From Rhodospirillaceae bacterium (lineage in GTDB: Bacteria; Pseudomonadota; Alphaproteobacteria; UBA9219), in contig DNGD01000023.1 of the NCBI GenBank assembly GCA_003486725.1, forward strand, positions 1 to 13,311: a stretch of 13,311 nt of DNA, given 5' to 3'. Both the position numbers and the translations under genes were made by a program. Shown here piece after piece: positions 6,612 to 12,875 of the stretch (position 1 is its first letter; each line of letters starts with the position of its first letter). Under the pieces are notes generated by a model. It did no database searches. It was not told the DNA's origin and saw nothing but the letters and a program-made list of their open reading frames with translations.

Positions 6612-7531
6612 GTAACACATCACCTCTTACCCTACCACAAACGGACATTAGGGCTGGATTCCAAGATGAGATCATCGTTTTGCCTCTCGAACGCATCCTC
6701 GCTACCAAAACAATCTCACCGCGCATAAAATCGAGTTCGAAATTCAAGACGATTGTAGCTTCGGTTCAAGCGGTAGGCATTATCGAACCTCCAGTGGTGG
6801 CTCCTCATGGCAAAACAGGCAGTCATTACATTTTACTTGATGGGCATTTGCGACTCGAAGTTCTTAAAGACCTCGGCGAGAAAGAGGTTCGCTGCCTCGT
6901 CTCCACTGACGACGAGTCATTTACCTATAACAAGCATATCTCCCGCCTTCCCGCGATTCAGGAACACGTGATGATCCTGAACGCCATCGAACGAGGACTG
7001 CCTGAAGAGCATCTTGCAAAAGCCCTTAACGTCAACATCGGCAACATTAGGCGAAAACGCAATTTACTCGAAGGTATCTGCGAGGATGCGGCAAACCAAC
7101 TGAAAGACAAAATGGTTTGTGCAAGCGTGTTTCCTCTCCTGCGAAAAATGAAGGATGTTCGGCAATATGAGGTAGCCATCTTGATGAACGATGCCAATCT
7201 TTACACAACGGCCTTCGCACGCTCTCTCCTTCTCTCAACGCCAAAAGAAAAACTGGTTGATCCAGGTAAAAGCCAAAAAGCGAAAGGATACAGCGAAGAA
7301 CTTCTTGCCAGCATGGAAAGTGAAAGACAGCTCCTTGACAGAGAATACAGGCTGATCACTGAAACCTACGACACCGATGTGTTTAACCTCGTTCTTGCAC
7401 AGAACTGGCTTATGAGGCTTGTGAAAAACGAGCGCATCAAAAAACATCTCACGCAAAATCATCCGGAAATCCTCACTCAGTTCCAGAAAATCGTCGGCAT
7501 GAAATCTTTAGTTCCTCAAGAAGCGACGTAA
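6608..7531 (+). CDS. ParB-like protein with RepB-type C-terminal domain (second of two)
   Basis: 307-aa protein. Its N-terminal ParB/Srx-like domain (about 24-115) has L-L-D-G-H-L-R-L-E (76-84), the equivalent of the G-x-x-R box. The second ParB box (E-N-x-x-R) is replaced by Y-N-K-H-I-S-R (107-113), as in RepB-type members, so CTP handling may differ from its partner. An HTH lies near 130-153 (E-E-H-L-A-K-A-L-N-V-N-I-G-N-I-R-R-K). The rest (about 160-300) fits the RepB partition-protein C-terminal family of alphaproteobacterial repABC plasmids. It begins on the ATGA overlap with the first ParB gene. Two different ParB-like proteins behind a recombinase suggest a hetero-oligomer or two-site DNA complex. 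Confidence 0.85.
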   Translation: MSNTSPLTLPQTDIRAGFQDEIIVLPLERILATKTISPRIKSSSKFKTIVASVQAVGIIEPPVVAPHGKTGSHYILLDGHLRLEVLKDLGEKEVRCLVSTDDESFTYNKHISRLPAIQEHVMILNAIERGLPEEHLAKALNVNIGNIRRKRNLLEGICEDAANQLKDKMVCASVFPLLRKMKDVRQYEVAILMNDANLYTTAFARSLLLSTPKEKLVDPGKSQKAKGYSEELLASMESERQLLDREYRLITETYDTDVFNLVLAQNWLMRLVKNERIKKHLTQNHPEILTQFQKIVGMKSLVPQEAT

Positions 7532-7837
7532 ATTCTTATCGTTCTGAAGCGGGCGGCTCGGTCTTTCTGGCCTTGAGCGCCACAGTCGGGGACCGAGACC
7601 CATTAAGCGTCGGGACCGCTGGAGAAGCCGCACGAGATGCGGATCAAGCGCGGTGATGGGAATGGCAGCGATCCTGTCCGGAGCCCATTAGGCGAGCAGT
7701 CATAGGCTCGCCGTCTGACTGTTTTGTGGAAAACCGTTAGAAGAAACTCGGCACTCTGGCGGGAACAGGTGGCTTCAGACCGTTTTCGTCAGGGTGCTGG
7801 ATGGATCGCCAAAAAACACACCTTCGCACGCATCTAT
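7532..7837. other. GC-rich, hairpin-dense intergenic region, candidate structured RNA or attachment region
   Basis: No supported gene. From about 7548 to 7740 the sequence is more GC-rich than the adjoining ParB-like gene and holds several inverted repeats: CTCGGTC...GACCGAG with TGGC...GCCA inside it; CCGCA-5 nt-TGCGG; GGCGAGC-8 nt-GCTCGCC; and GTTTT-4 nt-AAAAC. GTCGGG-GACCG and GTCGGGACCG form an imperfect direct repeat, and CCCATTA occurs in both halves. All short frames are interrupted. A non-coding RNA, a recombinase attachment or accessory-site array, or a decayed gene would each fit. Confidence 0.45.
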
Positions 7838-9121
7838 TTATGCAAATGCCCTGTTTTCCCAAGAGGGAAGAGAGATGGGGACGCTTTTCTCTGGCTGACT
7901 ACGATCAAGAATGTCATCAATAAAATCGATCATTCTGGTTCCAGCAACAAGAGTGTGCAAGGCATCGTCCCTGTCTTCCATGGCTGATACGCGATGCATT
8001 GTGAGAAGGTCGAGCGCGCTTAAATGCGCATAATCTGAGAGTAGTTCTTCTCGAATTCTGTCATTGTAGACAATGGTTTCGACACAACGCGCCACCTCGG
8101 CTACCTTTTCGGGTGTAGATTGGGCATCAACTCCGCGCATTTCAAGAAGACCCTGAGAGAACCGTCTGATGGCGGGGCGAGAAAGAAGAAAGCCGCCAAC
8201 ATTGTTCAAGGTTCTTTCGTTCAATCGACCCTGTAGCATTAAATCTTCGACGGTTGGGGGACAGTGCCCAATAAGCGGCTCTGCCCTGTATATCTGAGGA
8301 TACTCAGGGTCAGGTAAAAAAGGCACTTCCAATTGCATAAGCCTATCAACGATGGCGTTTAGAGCTTCTCTCGGGCTTCTTGTATGCCATGCACCTACAA
8401 TAGGCTTGATGTGCGATGCCGGAAGTCTGTCTACACTAATATGGGGACGCTGCGAATTGGCATAATGGATTGTCAGCGCAGGCTCTATAAGCAGCAGCGC
8501 CTGAAAAAACTCGTGGAACTTCTCGCTGCCAGAATCAATGGAAACTTGCGTGCTTGCTGTCGCATCCAATGACTCGCAAACATTCATGGAAGCGTTACCA
8601 AAACGTTTGTCGAAGTAGTTGTGCCATTCTACGCTTCTACTTCGATACGATCCCTCTGTGCTACCAACGTATCCGTGGATATGGCCACAGAAGACTGGGG
8701 TGTGCTTTAAGCGCGCTGCTACTTCATAAATGGCACTGTAGAACTCATCGTTTTTCTCTTGTATCTCGCTCGTCGTCTGGCAAACGGTGCAAGCAAACTC
8801 AAATTGGTGTCCGATTTCTGGTGTAATTGTTCCGAGATTGCGTACATCCAGACCAAAAATCGTTTTTGTTCCTTGTGCATCTTGCTCGTAAATGAAAGAG
8901 GATTCATATCCCTTCAATGCAAAGATGCTCTTGAATTCGGCGAAAGCCTTCTGCCCGTTATCTCGGGTTATGGCTTTTCCATTTTGGTCAATGAGAAACA
9001 TCTCCAATTCAGTGCCAATTTTCCGATTTTTATTCGCAAGCACATTCTTAAGAATATAATCGACGACCTCTCCCTTGCGACGAAACAGCACTTGTTCGGA
9101 GCCAGAAGCTATATTTGTCAT
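7838..9121 (-). CDS. Glutamate-cysteine-ligase-like (GCS2-type) carboxylate-amine ligase
   Basis: 427-aa protein from the ATG at 9121, which overlaps the upstream regulator's TGA (ATGA) and has GAGGG 7 nt upstream; an open frame extends further upstream but only inside the regulator gene. The N-terminus has K-I-G-T-E-L-E-M-F (34-42), the G-x-E-x-E metal/ATP motif of the family, then P-E-I-G-H-Q-F-E-F (101-109), matching E-x-G-x-Q-x-E, and a later A-S-T-Q-V-S-I-D stretch typical of the central sheet. Enzymes of this fold join an amine to a carboxylate using ATP, classically glutamate gamma-carboxyl with cysteine. The substrate here cannot be read from sequence. It is a dedicated partner of the XRE regulator, unlike housekeeping gshA, which suggests an accessory metabolite, gamma-glutamyl signal or peptide modification. 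No signal peptide. Confidence 0.82.
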   Translation of the reverse strand: MTNIASGSEQVLFRRKGEVVDYILKNVLANKNRKIGTELEMFLIDQNGKAITRDNGQKAFAEFKSIFALKGYESSFIYEQDAQGTKTIFGLDVRNLGTITPEIGHQFEFACTVCQTTSEIQEKNDEFYSAIYEVAARLKHTPVFCGHIHGYVGSTEGSYRSRSVEWHNYFDKRFGNASMNVCESLDATASTQVSIDSGSEKFHEFFQALLLIEPALTIHYANSQRPHISVDRLPASHIKPIVGAWHTRSPREALNAIVDRLMQLEVPFLPDPEYPQIYRAEPLIGHCPPTVEDLMLQGRLNERTLNNVGGFLLSRPAIRRFSQGLLEMRGVDAQSTPEKVAEVARCVETIVYNDRIREELLSDYAHLSALDLLTMHRVSAMEDRDDALHTLVAGTRMIDFIDDILDRSQPEKSVPISLPSWENRAFA

Positions 9122-9780
9122 GCGGTGCCCTCTTCCATTTTGGGTGGCTCTGATGCTGCTTCCCATGCGACGTTAAACCCTTGTCTATATCCTTCAGCAA
9201 GTGGAGCCGATTGAATAACAACAACGTAAGGGGCTTTCTCCTTCACAAAAGACATAAGGGCGAGGCAATTACCAAACGCATAAAAACCCGTAGGCGTCTC
9301 ATGTTGTTTCGGAAGCCATTTAATTTGAGCATAGCCCTGCGTGTTAAAATTGCTTTTAGTCGCCAACACCCTGAAAGTGACATCACCACGCTCGACGAGT
9401 TCCTTCATGCGCTTTCTGTGTGCTTCAGGATTTTTTCTGTTCTGCGCTGCTAATGACTCATCATATATGCTGCAGCAAACGTCACCGCCATAACGCTTTA
9501 ATTGGTCATATATATAATCATAAAATTCATCATAACGATCTATGCCCTCGAATATCTCAACACCTTCAGGGCGTCGTCTTAAGCCATCGTTTTCTGTGAA
9601 CTCAATGCCGACATCGAAAAAAGCCTGCACAATTTTTTCCATTGTCTCAGTCTTAGGGCGAGCATCACCTCGTTCTATGTTCTGGATAGAGACACGGCTC
9701 ATGCCTACTCGCTTAGCCAAATCGTCGGCATCCCAATCAACAAGCACTCTTGCGGCTCTAATTTGTTTTCCAGACGGCAT
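9118..9780 (-). CDS. XRE-family regulator with C-terminal sensor-like domain
   Basis: 220-aa protein. Residues 5-60 form an XRE helix-turn-helix (I-R-A-A-R-V-L, then L-A-K-R-V-G-M-S-R-V-S-I-Q-N-I-E-R-G). A linker with G-L-R-R-R (66-70) leads to a domain (about 80-210) with Y-G-G-D-V near 97-101, G-F-Y-A-F-G near 165-170 and a closing Y-R-Q-G-F-N-V-A-W-E-A. The closing 'F...W..A' and the pattern G-G-(D/E)-(I/V) recall the effector-binding domains of TrmB/PLD-like-fold regulators, but no HKD motif is seen. A very similar layout occurs in the divergent XRE gene at 10631. Good RBS (AAAGGA); promoter at 9811-9839. It overlaps the ligase gene by 4 bp, so regulator and enzyme are made together. Confidence 0.85.
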   Translation of the reverse strand: MPSGKQIRAARVLVDWDADDLAKRVGMSRVSIQNIERGDARPKTETMEKIVQAFFDVGIEFTENDGLRRRPEGVEIFEGIDRYDEFYDYIYDQLKRYGGDVCCSIYDESLAAQNRKNPEAHRKRMKELVERGDVTFRVLATKSNFNTQGYAQIKWLPKQHETPTGFYAFGNCLALMSFVKEKAPYVVVIQSAPLAEGYRQGFNVAWEAASEPPKMEEGTA

Positions 9781-9810
9781 TTCGGCTTTCCTTTATGATA
9801 GGTCTCACTA

Positions 9811-9839
9811 TTTATAATGCCAATTTGCAAAAAGGTCAA
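9811..9839 (-). promoter_or_regulatory. Sigma70-type promoter of the XRE-ligase operon
   Basis: Minus strand: TTGACC (9839-9834), exactly 17 bp, TATAAA (9816-9811). The 5' leader would be only about 20-25 nt to the ATG at 9780. The -35 box overlaps the left arm of the repeat at 9838-9881, so a protein bound there would shut off the promoter. Confidence 0.75.
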
Positions 9840-9881
9840 TAGGCAAGGATATTGCCAAATTTGGGTAGGTTCATGCCTATT
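9838..9881. promoter_or_regulatory. Probable operator cluster
   Basis: AATAGGCA (9838-9845) and TGCCTATT (9874-9881) are perfect inverted arms 28 bp apart. Inside the span lies a second dyad GGCAA-5 nt-TTGCC (9842-9856). The arm overlaps the -35 box of the leftward promoter. The 9-mer TCAATAGGC recurs at 10037-10045, just after the -10 box of the rightward promoter, and GGGTAG occurs near both (9863-9868, 10030-10035). Binding by one of the XRE proteins is inferred. Confidence 0.5.
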
Positions 9882-9991
9882 TCTGGTAGCTGACGGGTCG
9901 ACATGTTAATTACAAGAGCCCATTAACCATAATTCCGCGATTCGCAACGCTTCATGGTGATAGGTGACAATTATCATGATGAAATATTTTC

Positions 9992-10020
9992 TTGCAATAC
10001 TTCCAAAATTCCATTACATT
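9992..10020 (+). promoter_or_regulatory. Sigma70-type promoter of the 55-aa/110-aa/XRE operon
   Basis: TTGCAA (9992-9997), 17-bp spacer, TACATT (10015-10020). The start codon of the first gene is at 10077, giving a leader of about 50 nt, in which TCAATAGGC (10037-10045) repeats the motif found in the leftward operator. Confidence 0.55.
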
Positions 10021-10076
10021 ATCGAAATCGGGTAGCTCAATAGGCTGATTATCTGGTTTTTCAAACGGAGGATAAA

Positions 10077-10244
10077 ATGGCGGATCAATTTGAAACAGTC
10101 ATGATGAAACACGGCGAACACGGCATTCAGGCCATTTTAGAGAATTGGGAGAGCTATCATCGAGTCCGCCACTCACAAATTCTGACCTTGGAAGAGCGCT
10201 GGGAGCATTTCATCCGCGCCACCGACGTCCCTTATGCAGCTTAG
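10077..10244 (+). CDS. Small conserved-looking protein of unknown function (55 aa)
   Basis: 55 codons from an ATG with an ideal Shine-Dalgarno (GGAGG, 6 nt upstream). The peptide is soluble, helical and rich in E/H/W (ends E-E-R-W-E-H-F-I-R-A-T-D-V-P-Y-A-A). A promoter lies just upstream and the next gene starts 15 bp after its stop, so it is the first gene of the rightward operon. I do not recognise a family. It is too short to appear in routine length-filtered gene lists. Confidence 0.75.
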   Translation: MADQFETVMMKHGEHGIQAILENWESYHRVRHSQILTLEERWEHFIRATDVPYAA

Positions 10245-10259
10245 TATAAGGAGAACCCC

Positions 10260-10592
10260 ATGACCAAGCCACAAACACTAAGAACCCCCGAAGAGCTTTT
10301 CAATGAAGCTACGGAAGGCCAAGACCTCTCCTCCGGTGATCTTAGTCTTTTAACCTCTGGTTTTCTCGCCCTTCGCAAAACAAATGAAAAGACAGTGAAC
10401 GATGCCGAATTAAAAGCCTTGTACGGCATGATTGCCTACGTTGGCTACAATCAAGAAGTCGATGAAGAAACCGTCTGCTCGGTCTTATCCTCCCATTACG
10501 GGATTGAAACCGTCCGATCACTTCCATCACGTCTGTATCAAAATGCAATCGAATACCTTGTCGATTTGGAAATGAAGAAAATTGTGAACTGA
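10260..10592 (+). CDS. Hypothetical all-helical protein (110 aa)
   Basis: 110-aa acidic soluble protein with AAGGAG 6 nt before the ATG. It appears all-helical: E-E-L-F-N-E-A-T near 11-18, L-L-T-S-G-F-L-A-L-R near 30-39, and A-L-Y-G-M-I-A-Y-V near 53-61. The C-terminal part H-Y-G-I-E-T-V-R-S-L-P followed by Y-Q-N-A-I-E-Y-L resembles the C-terminal 'fgV.syr.lP...f..Ai.yL' element of some phage antirepressor-type proteins, which would fit a partner for an XRE repressor, but this likeness is weak and from memory. Middle gene between the 55-aa gene and the second XRE gene on one strand. Confidence 0.72.
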   Translation: MTKPQTLRTPEELFNEATEGQDLSSGDLSLLTSGFLALRKTNEKTVNDAELKALYGMIAYVGYNQEVDEETVCSVLSSHYGIETVRSLPSRLYQNAIEYLVDLEMKKIVN

Positions 10593-10595
10593 ATT

Positions 10596-10616
10596 TTAAC
10601 AAAGCGCTTAACAAAG
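10596..10616 (+). repeat. Tandem 9-bp direct repeat upstream of the second XRE gene
   Basis: TTAACAAAG occurs at 10596-10604 and 10608-10616, a 12-bp period, about 15 bp before the XRE start. The spacing is close to one helical turn and the site lacks a good ribosome binding sequence, so it could be a binding site for the gene's own product. Confidence 0.3.
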
Positions 10617-10630
10617 AAATCGGCATTCTC

Positions 10631-11314
10631 ATGAACGTAATACATGCAACACAGGTCAAGGCGGCAAGGGCTTTGCTTGGGCTGTCTCAGGAGGAGCTAG
10701 CTTGCATGACTGGCTTGTCAATCACGACAATCCGTAAGATTGAAAACGGCGAGATTTCTCCGCGTTCTACGACCATGAGTGCCATCCGGACAGCCGTTGA
10801 AGACAGTGGTTGGGAATTTATCTACCCCGAAGGCATCCGTCGCCGGCAAGATAGTGTTGTCACATTAGAGGGGCCGGATAGCACGGACCTTTTCTTTAAA
10901 GACATGCTGGACACTATCAGACAAAAAGGCGGAGAAATTTATGGTTCTCTGACGTCCCAAGACATGTTTCTTCGCTCTTTGGGAGCACATGTAAAAAGTA
11001 ACGCTGATCGCCTTTTAAGGCTTAATGAACTCACTCACATAAAGTGCCTGCTATCGGAACAAGACGAAATGCCTGTGCTTCTACCGAGCTATCAGTTCAA
11101 AACCGTTTCTAAACGCAACATGAGCGCTGTTCCCTATTTTGTGTATGGGGGAAAACAGGTCATCGTCATTCCCGAAGGAAGGGAACAATTCTCATATTAC
11201 CTGTTCAATAAAGCCACAATGGCTCAGAAATATATGGCACAGTTTCTTGATCTTTGGGAGGATGCTATTCCCCTCGTGATCCACACGACAGAGAAAAGTG
11301 TTTGCCTGCGCTAA
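10631..11314 (+). CDS. XRE-family regulator with C-terminal sensor-like domain (second copy)
   Basis: 227-aa protein, the same layout as the regulator at 9118-9780. XRE helix-turn-helix at about 7-60 (V-K-A-A-R-A-L-L, L-A-C-M-T-G-L-S-I-T-T-I-R-K-I-E-N-G), then G-I-R-R-R (68-72), then a domain with K-G-G-E-I near 99-103, Y-F-V-Y-G-G near 169-174 and Y-M-A-Q-F-L-D-L-W-E-D-A near 201-212. The helix-turn-helix and the R-R-R junction align with the first copy without gaps; the C-terminal domains are diverged, as expected if they sense different ligands. The start has no clear Shine-Dalgarno, so low or coupled translation from the 110-aa gene 38 bp upstream is likely. It ends at a strong terminator. 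Confidence 0.85.
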   Translation: MNVIHATQVKAARALLGLSQEELACMTGLSITTIRKIENGEISPRSTTMSAIRTAVEDSGWEFIYPEGIRRRQDSVVTLEGPDSTDLFFKDMLDTIRQKGGEIYGSLTSQDMFLRSLGAHVKSNADRLLRLNELTHIKCLLSEQDEMPVLLPSYQFKTVSKRNMSAVPYFVYGGKQVIVIPEGREQFSYYLFNKATMAQKYMAQFLDLWEDAIPLVIHTTEKSVCLR

Positions 11315-11324
11315 CAGTTGCAAC

Positions 11325-11376
11325 GGCAAAAACAAATACCAAGGGGCTTTGATGATCGAAGCCCTTTTTTGTTGCC
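11325..11376 (+). terminator. Intrinsic terminator of the rightward XRE operon
   Basis: GGGCTT (11344-11349) pairs with AAGCCC (11359-11364), followed by six T (11365-11370). An outer pair GGCAA/TTGCC (11325-11329, 11372-11376) encloses it. It begins about 10 bp after the XRE stop at 11314. Confidence 0.8.
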
Positions 11377-11492
11377 ACAATAAATTTCCCACAGAAATAG
11401 GAAGATAAAGTGTCGATTATCCGCAGCTTCATGCGGCTCTTTGTATATTCGTCACTTAAAGGGACGAATAAGCGTGGAAATAGCAGTACGTT

Positions 11493-11541
11493 TCTCCTTT
11501 AAAGATCGCGCATGGTGCCCTTGTTGATATTGAACAAGGAG
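11493..11541 (+). promoter_or_regulatory. Leader with two alternative anti-Shine-Dalgarno elements
   Basis: The Shine-Dalgarno AAGGAG (11536-11541) of the gene at 11550 is partly inside the 3' arm of a perfect 7-bp hairpin, CCTTGTT (11519-11525) with AACAAGG (11533-11539), loop 7 nt. A second upstream segment, TCTCCTT (11493-11499), is the exact complement of AAGGAGA (11536-11542). The leader could therefore hide the ribosome site in two ways. No promoter could be placed with confidence in 11377-11492, which also contains a small hairpin CCGCA/TGCGG (11421-11436) and TTCGTC/GACGAA. Confidence 0.45.
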
Positions 11542-11549
11542 ATTTTGAC

Positions 11550-12020
11550 ATGGCGATAGATGAAAAGACATTGCAAAGCGGCCAGCCATTAGACGACGAG
11601 CACAATCCTGAATTGCTCGACAGTTTGATCGAGCGGCTCAAATACAGTCTTGAATCCAGACATCAAGCAGATATGCCCAGTGACCTCGGAGTTCTCCACG
11701 GCCTTTATGAGCGGCTGATTGTTCGGCATCGCTGGTACGCGACCGAGGATTTGGTCGCAGACACAGTGCTTTATCTTTTGGAAGAGGAAAACAGAAACAA
11801 AAACGAGGCTCATATGGAAATCGCGCACATTGCAGGAAACGAAGACATTTTCAGCCAATGCCAAAGCATGGCAACGGCCATCGTCGAAAAGCTGAAAGCA
11901 AAAGGCGAATGCCGCCCCGCCGATATTACGGCGAAAGGATTCTCGCACGACGATATCAAACGCCATTGGGCCATGTCGTACGCCCTCGCCAAAGTCGAAA
12001 TCAATTGGATGGATGCGTGA
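11550..12020 (+). CDS. Hypothetical protein A with C-terminal repeated domain
   Basis: 156-aa soluble, acidic, mostly helical protein. Residues 20-80 are leucine- and charge-rich helices (including L-V-A-D-T-V-L-Y-L-L-E-E-E). Residues 110-152 form a small domain that recurs in the protein encoded at 12868: A-I-V-E, G-x-C, A-K-G-F-S-H-x-D, W and A-L-A-x-V-E match in register, 18 identities over 43 positions without a gap. That suggests a shared helical DNA- or protein-binding module (the 'G-C ... AKGF.H.D' core looks like a winged-helix or recognition-helix turn, but I cannot name a family). The ribosome site is strong but held in a hairpin. First gene of a five-gene operon; the next gene starts 3 bp after its stop. 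Confidence 0.78.
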   Translation: MAIDEKTLQSGQPLDDEHNPELLDSLIERLKYSLESRHQADMPSDLGVLHGLYERLIVRHRWYATEDLVADTVLYLLEEENRNKNEAHMEIAHIAGNEDIFSQCQSMATAIVEKLKAKGECRPADITAKGFSHDDIKRHWAMSYALAKVEINWMDA

Positions 12021-12023
12021 GCC

Positions 12024-12539
12024 ATGACAATCAAACACGCTATCCACATCATCCATGAACCACTTTTTACCTTCGCATGGGATCGCGCCAAAGGCGTCAA
12101 TCTGATCCTTTTCAGCGAGGACGGAAAGCAAATTCTCGCCATCAAAAAAGGCGAAGGTTTTGACATTCTGCGCGGTTGCCCCGATTGGGATGATGACACG
12201 CTGGAGGACACCGCACGGCGTGAAGCCCGCGATCAAGCCAGCGCCACGCTTGACGCGGTGACCATCTGCGCCGTTCTCGCAACGCCCGGAGAATTGTTGT
12301 CCGAAGTCTCTTACGAACTTGTCATGACCGCCTACGTCAAAAGCAAAGGCCAGCACCGCGCGTGGCAAGAAACCGAAAGCGCCTTCATCGACAAGGAGAC
12401 ATTCTTGACCTGTTACGCCTCCGGCGACCGCGAGGAAATGGAAGTCCTGATCGGCATGGCGGAAGATTTTCGGGTGCGCCGCAGTACAGGCAGAAATATC
12501 AGCAAGACATTTCAAACGCAACTTTTTCAAACCGCATAG
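12024..12539 (+). CDS. Nudix-like protein with degenerate catalytic box
   Basis: 171-aa protein with the Nudix fold pattern: V-N-L-I-L-F-S-E-D-G near 25-34, I-L-A-I-K-K near 37-42, and a box around 51-73. The core R-E (66-67) is kept, but in the G-x5-E-x7-R-E-U-x-E-E-x-G consensus the first G is Cys52 (Gly51 next to it), the first Glu is Asp58, the E-E pair is Asp70-Gln71 and the last Gly is Ser73. Later, E-T-E-S-A-F-I-D-K-E-T-F fits the usual C-terminal strand and helix. With two metal-binding Glu replaced by Asp and Gln it may bind nucleotides without efficient hydrolysis, as in NrtR-like sensor domains. Start 3 bp after the previous stop; translation is probably coupled. The XRE gene follows 9 bp downstream. 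Confidence 0.7.
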   Translation: MTIKHAIHIIHEPLFTFAWDRAKGVNLILFSEDGKQILAIKKGEGFDILRGCPDWDDDTLEDTARREARDQASATLDAVTICAVLATPGELLSEVSYELVMTAYVKSKGQHRAWQETESAFIDKETFLTCYASGDREEMEVLIGMAEDFRVRRSTGRNISKTFQTQLFQTA

Positions 12540-12548
12540 GGGCATCGC

Positions 12549-12875
12549 ATGATTAATCGACTTTTAACCGCAAGACAGATTAAAGCCGCACGGGCGTTGC
12601 TAAGTTGGACCCGCAAAAATCTCGGCAACGAGTCCGGAATGTCGGCGGAGACGATCAAGAATATCGAGCACGGCGTTTATTTGCCGAAAAAAGAAACGCT
12701 CACGGCTCTTGTCGATGCGTTTGCCCGTCATGGCGTTCAATTCGTTTACTATGAGACGTTTGCCGGCGGTTCAACAGGGAGTGGCCCGAAGGATTCCCTG
12801 AAAGTGATTTCCTACGCTGGCGCGGTTCATGTGACATCTTCCACTCCACAGATCGGTGAGGAAGGCCATGACTAA
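12549..12875 (+). CDS. Short XRE-family regulator (third copy)
   Basis: 108-aa protein whose first 70 residues are the same kind of XRE helix-turn-helix as the genes at 9118-9780 and 10631-11314 (I-K-A-A-R-A-L-L-S-W, G-M-S-A-E-T-I-K-N-I-E-H-G, F-A-R-H-G-V-Q-F). The G-(L/I)-R-R-R junction and the sensor domain are missing; instead there is a short Gly/Ser-rich tail. It is either a naturally short member, as is common for this class, or a truncated copy. AGGGG precedes the ATG by 5 nt. The tail overlaps the next gene by 8 bp. Probably regulates its own operon. Confidence 0.82.
   Translation: MINRLLTARQIKAARALLSWTRKNLGNESGMSAETIKNIEHGVYLPKKETLTALVDAFARHGVQFVYYETFAGGSTGSGPKDSLKVISYAGAVHVTSSTPQIGEEGHD

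Noticed and set aside
4135..7531. Classical parABS or repABC plasmid partition locus
   Set aside because: No ParA/RepA ATPase and no RepC initiator in the window; the first gene is a recombinase.
11589..12545. 318-codon minus-strand frame
   Set aside because: Lies antisense to protein A and the Nudix-like gene, which have ribosome sites, domain patterns and coupled ends; the minus frame has no such support.
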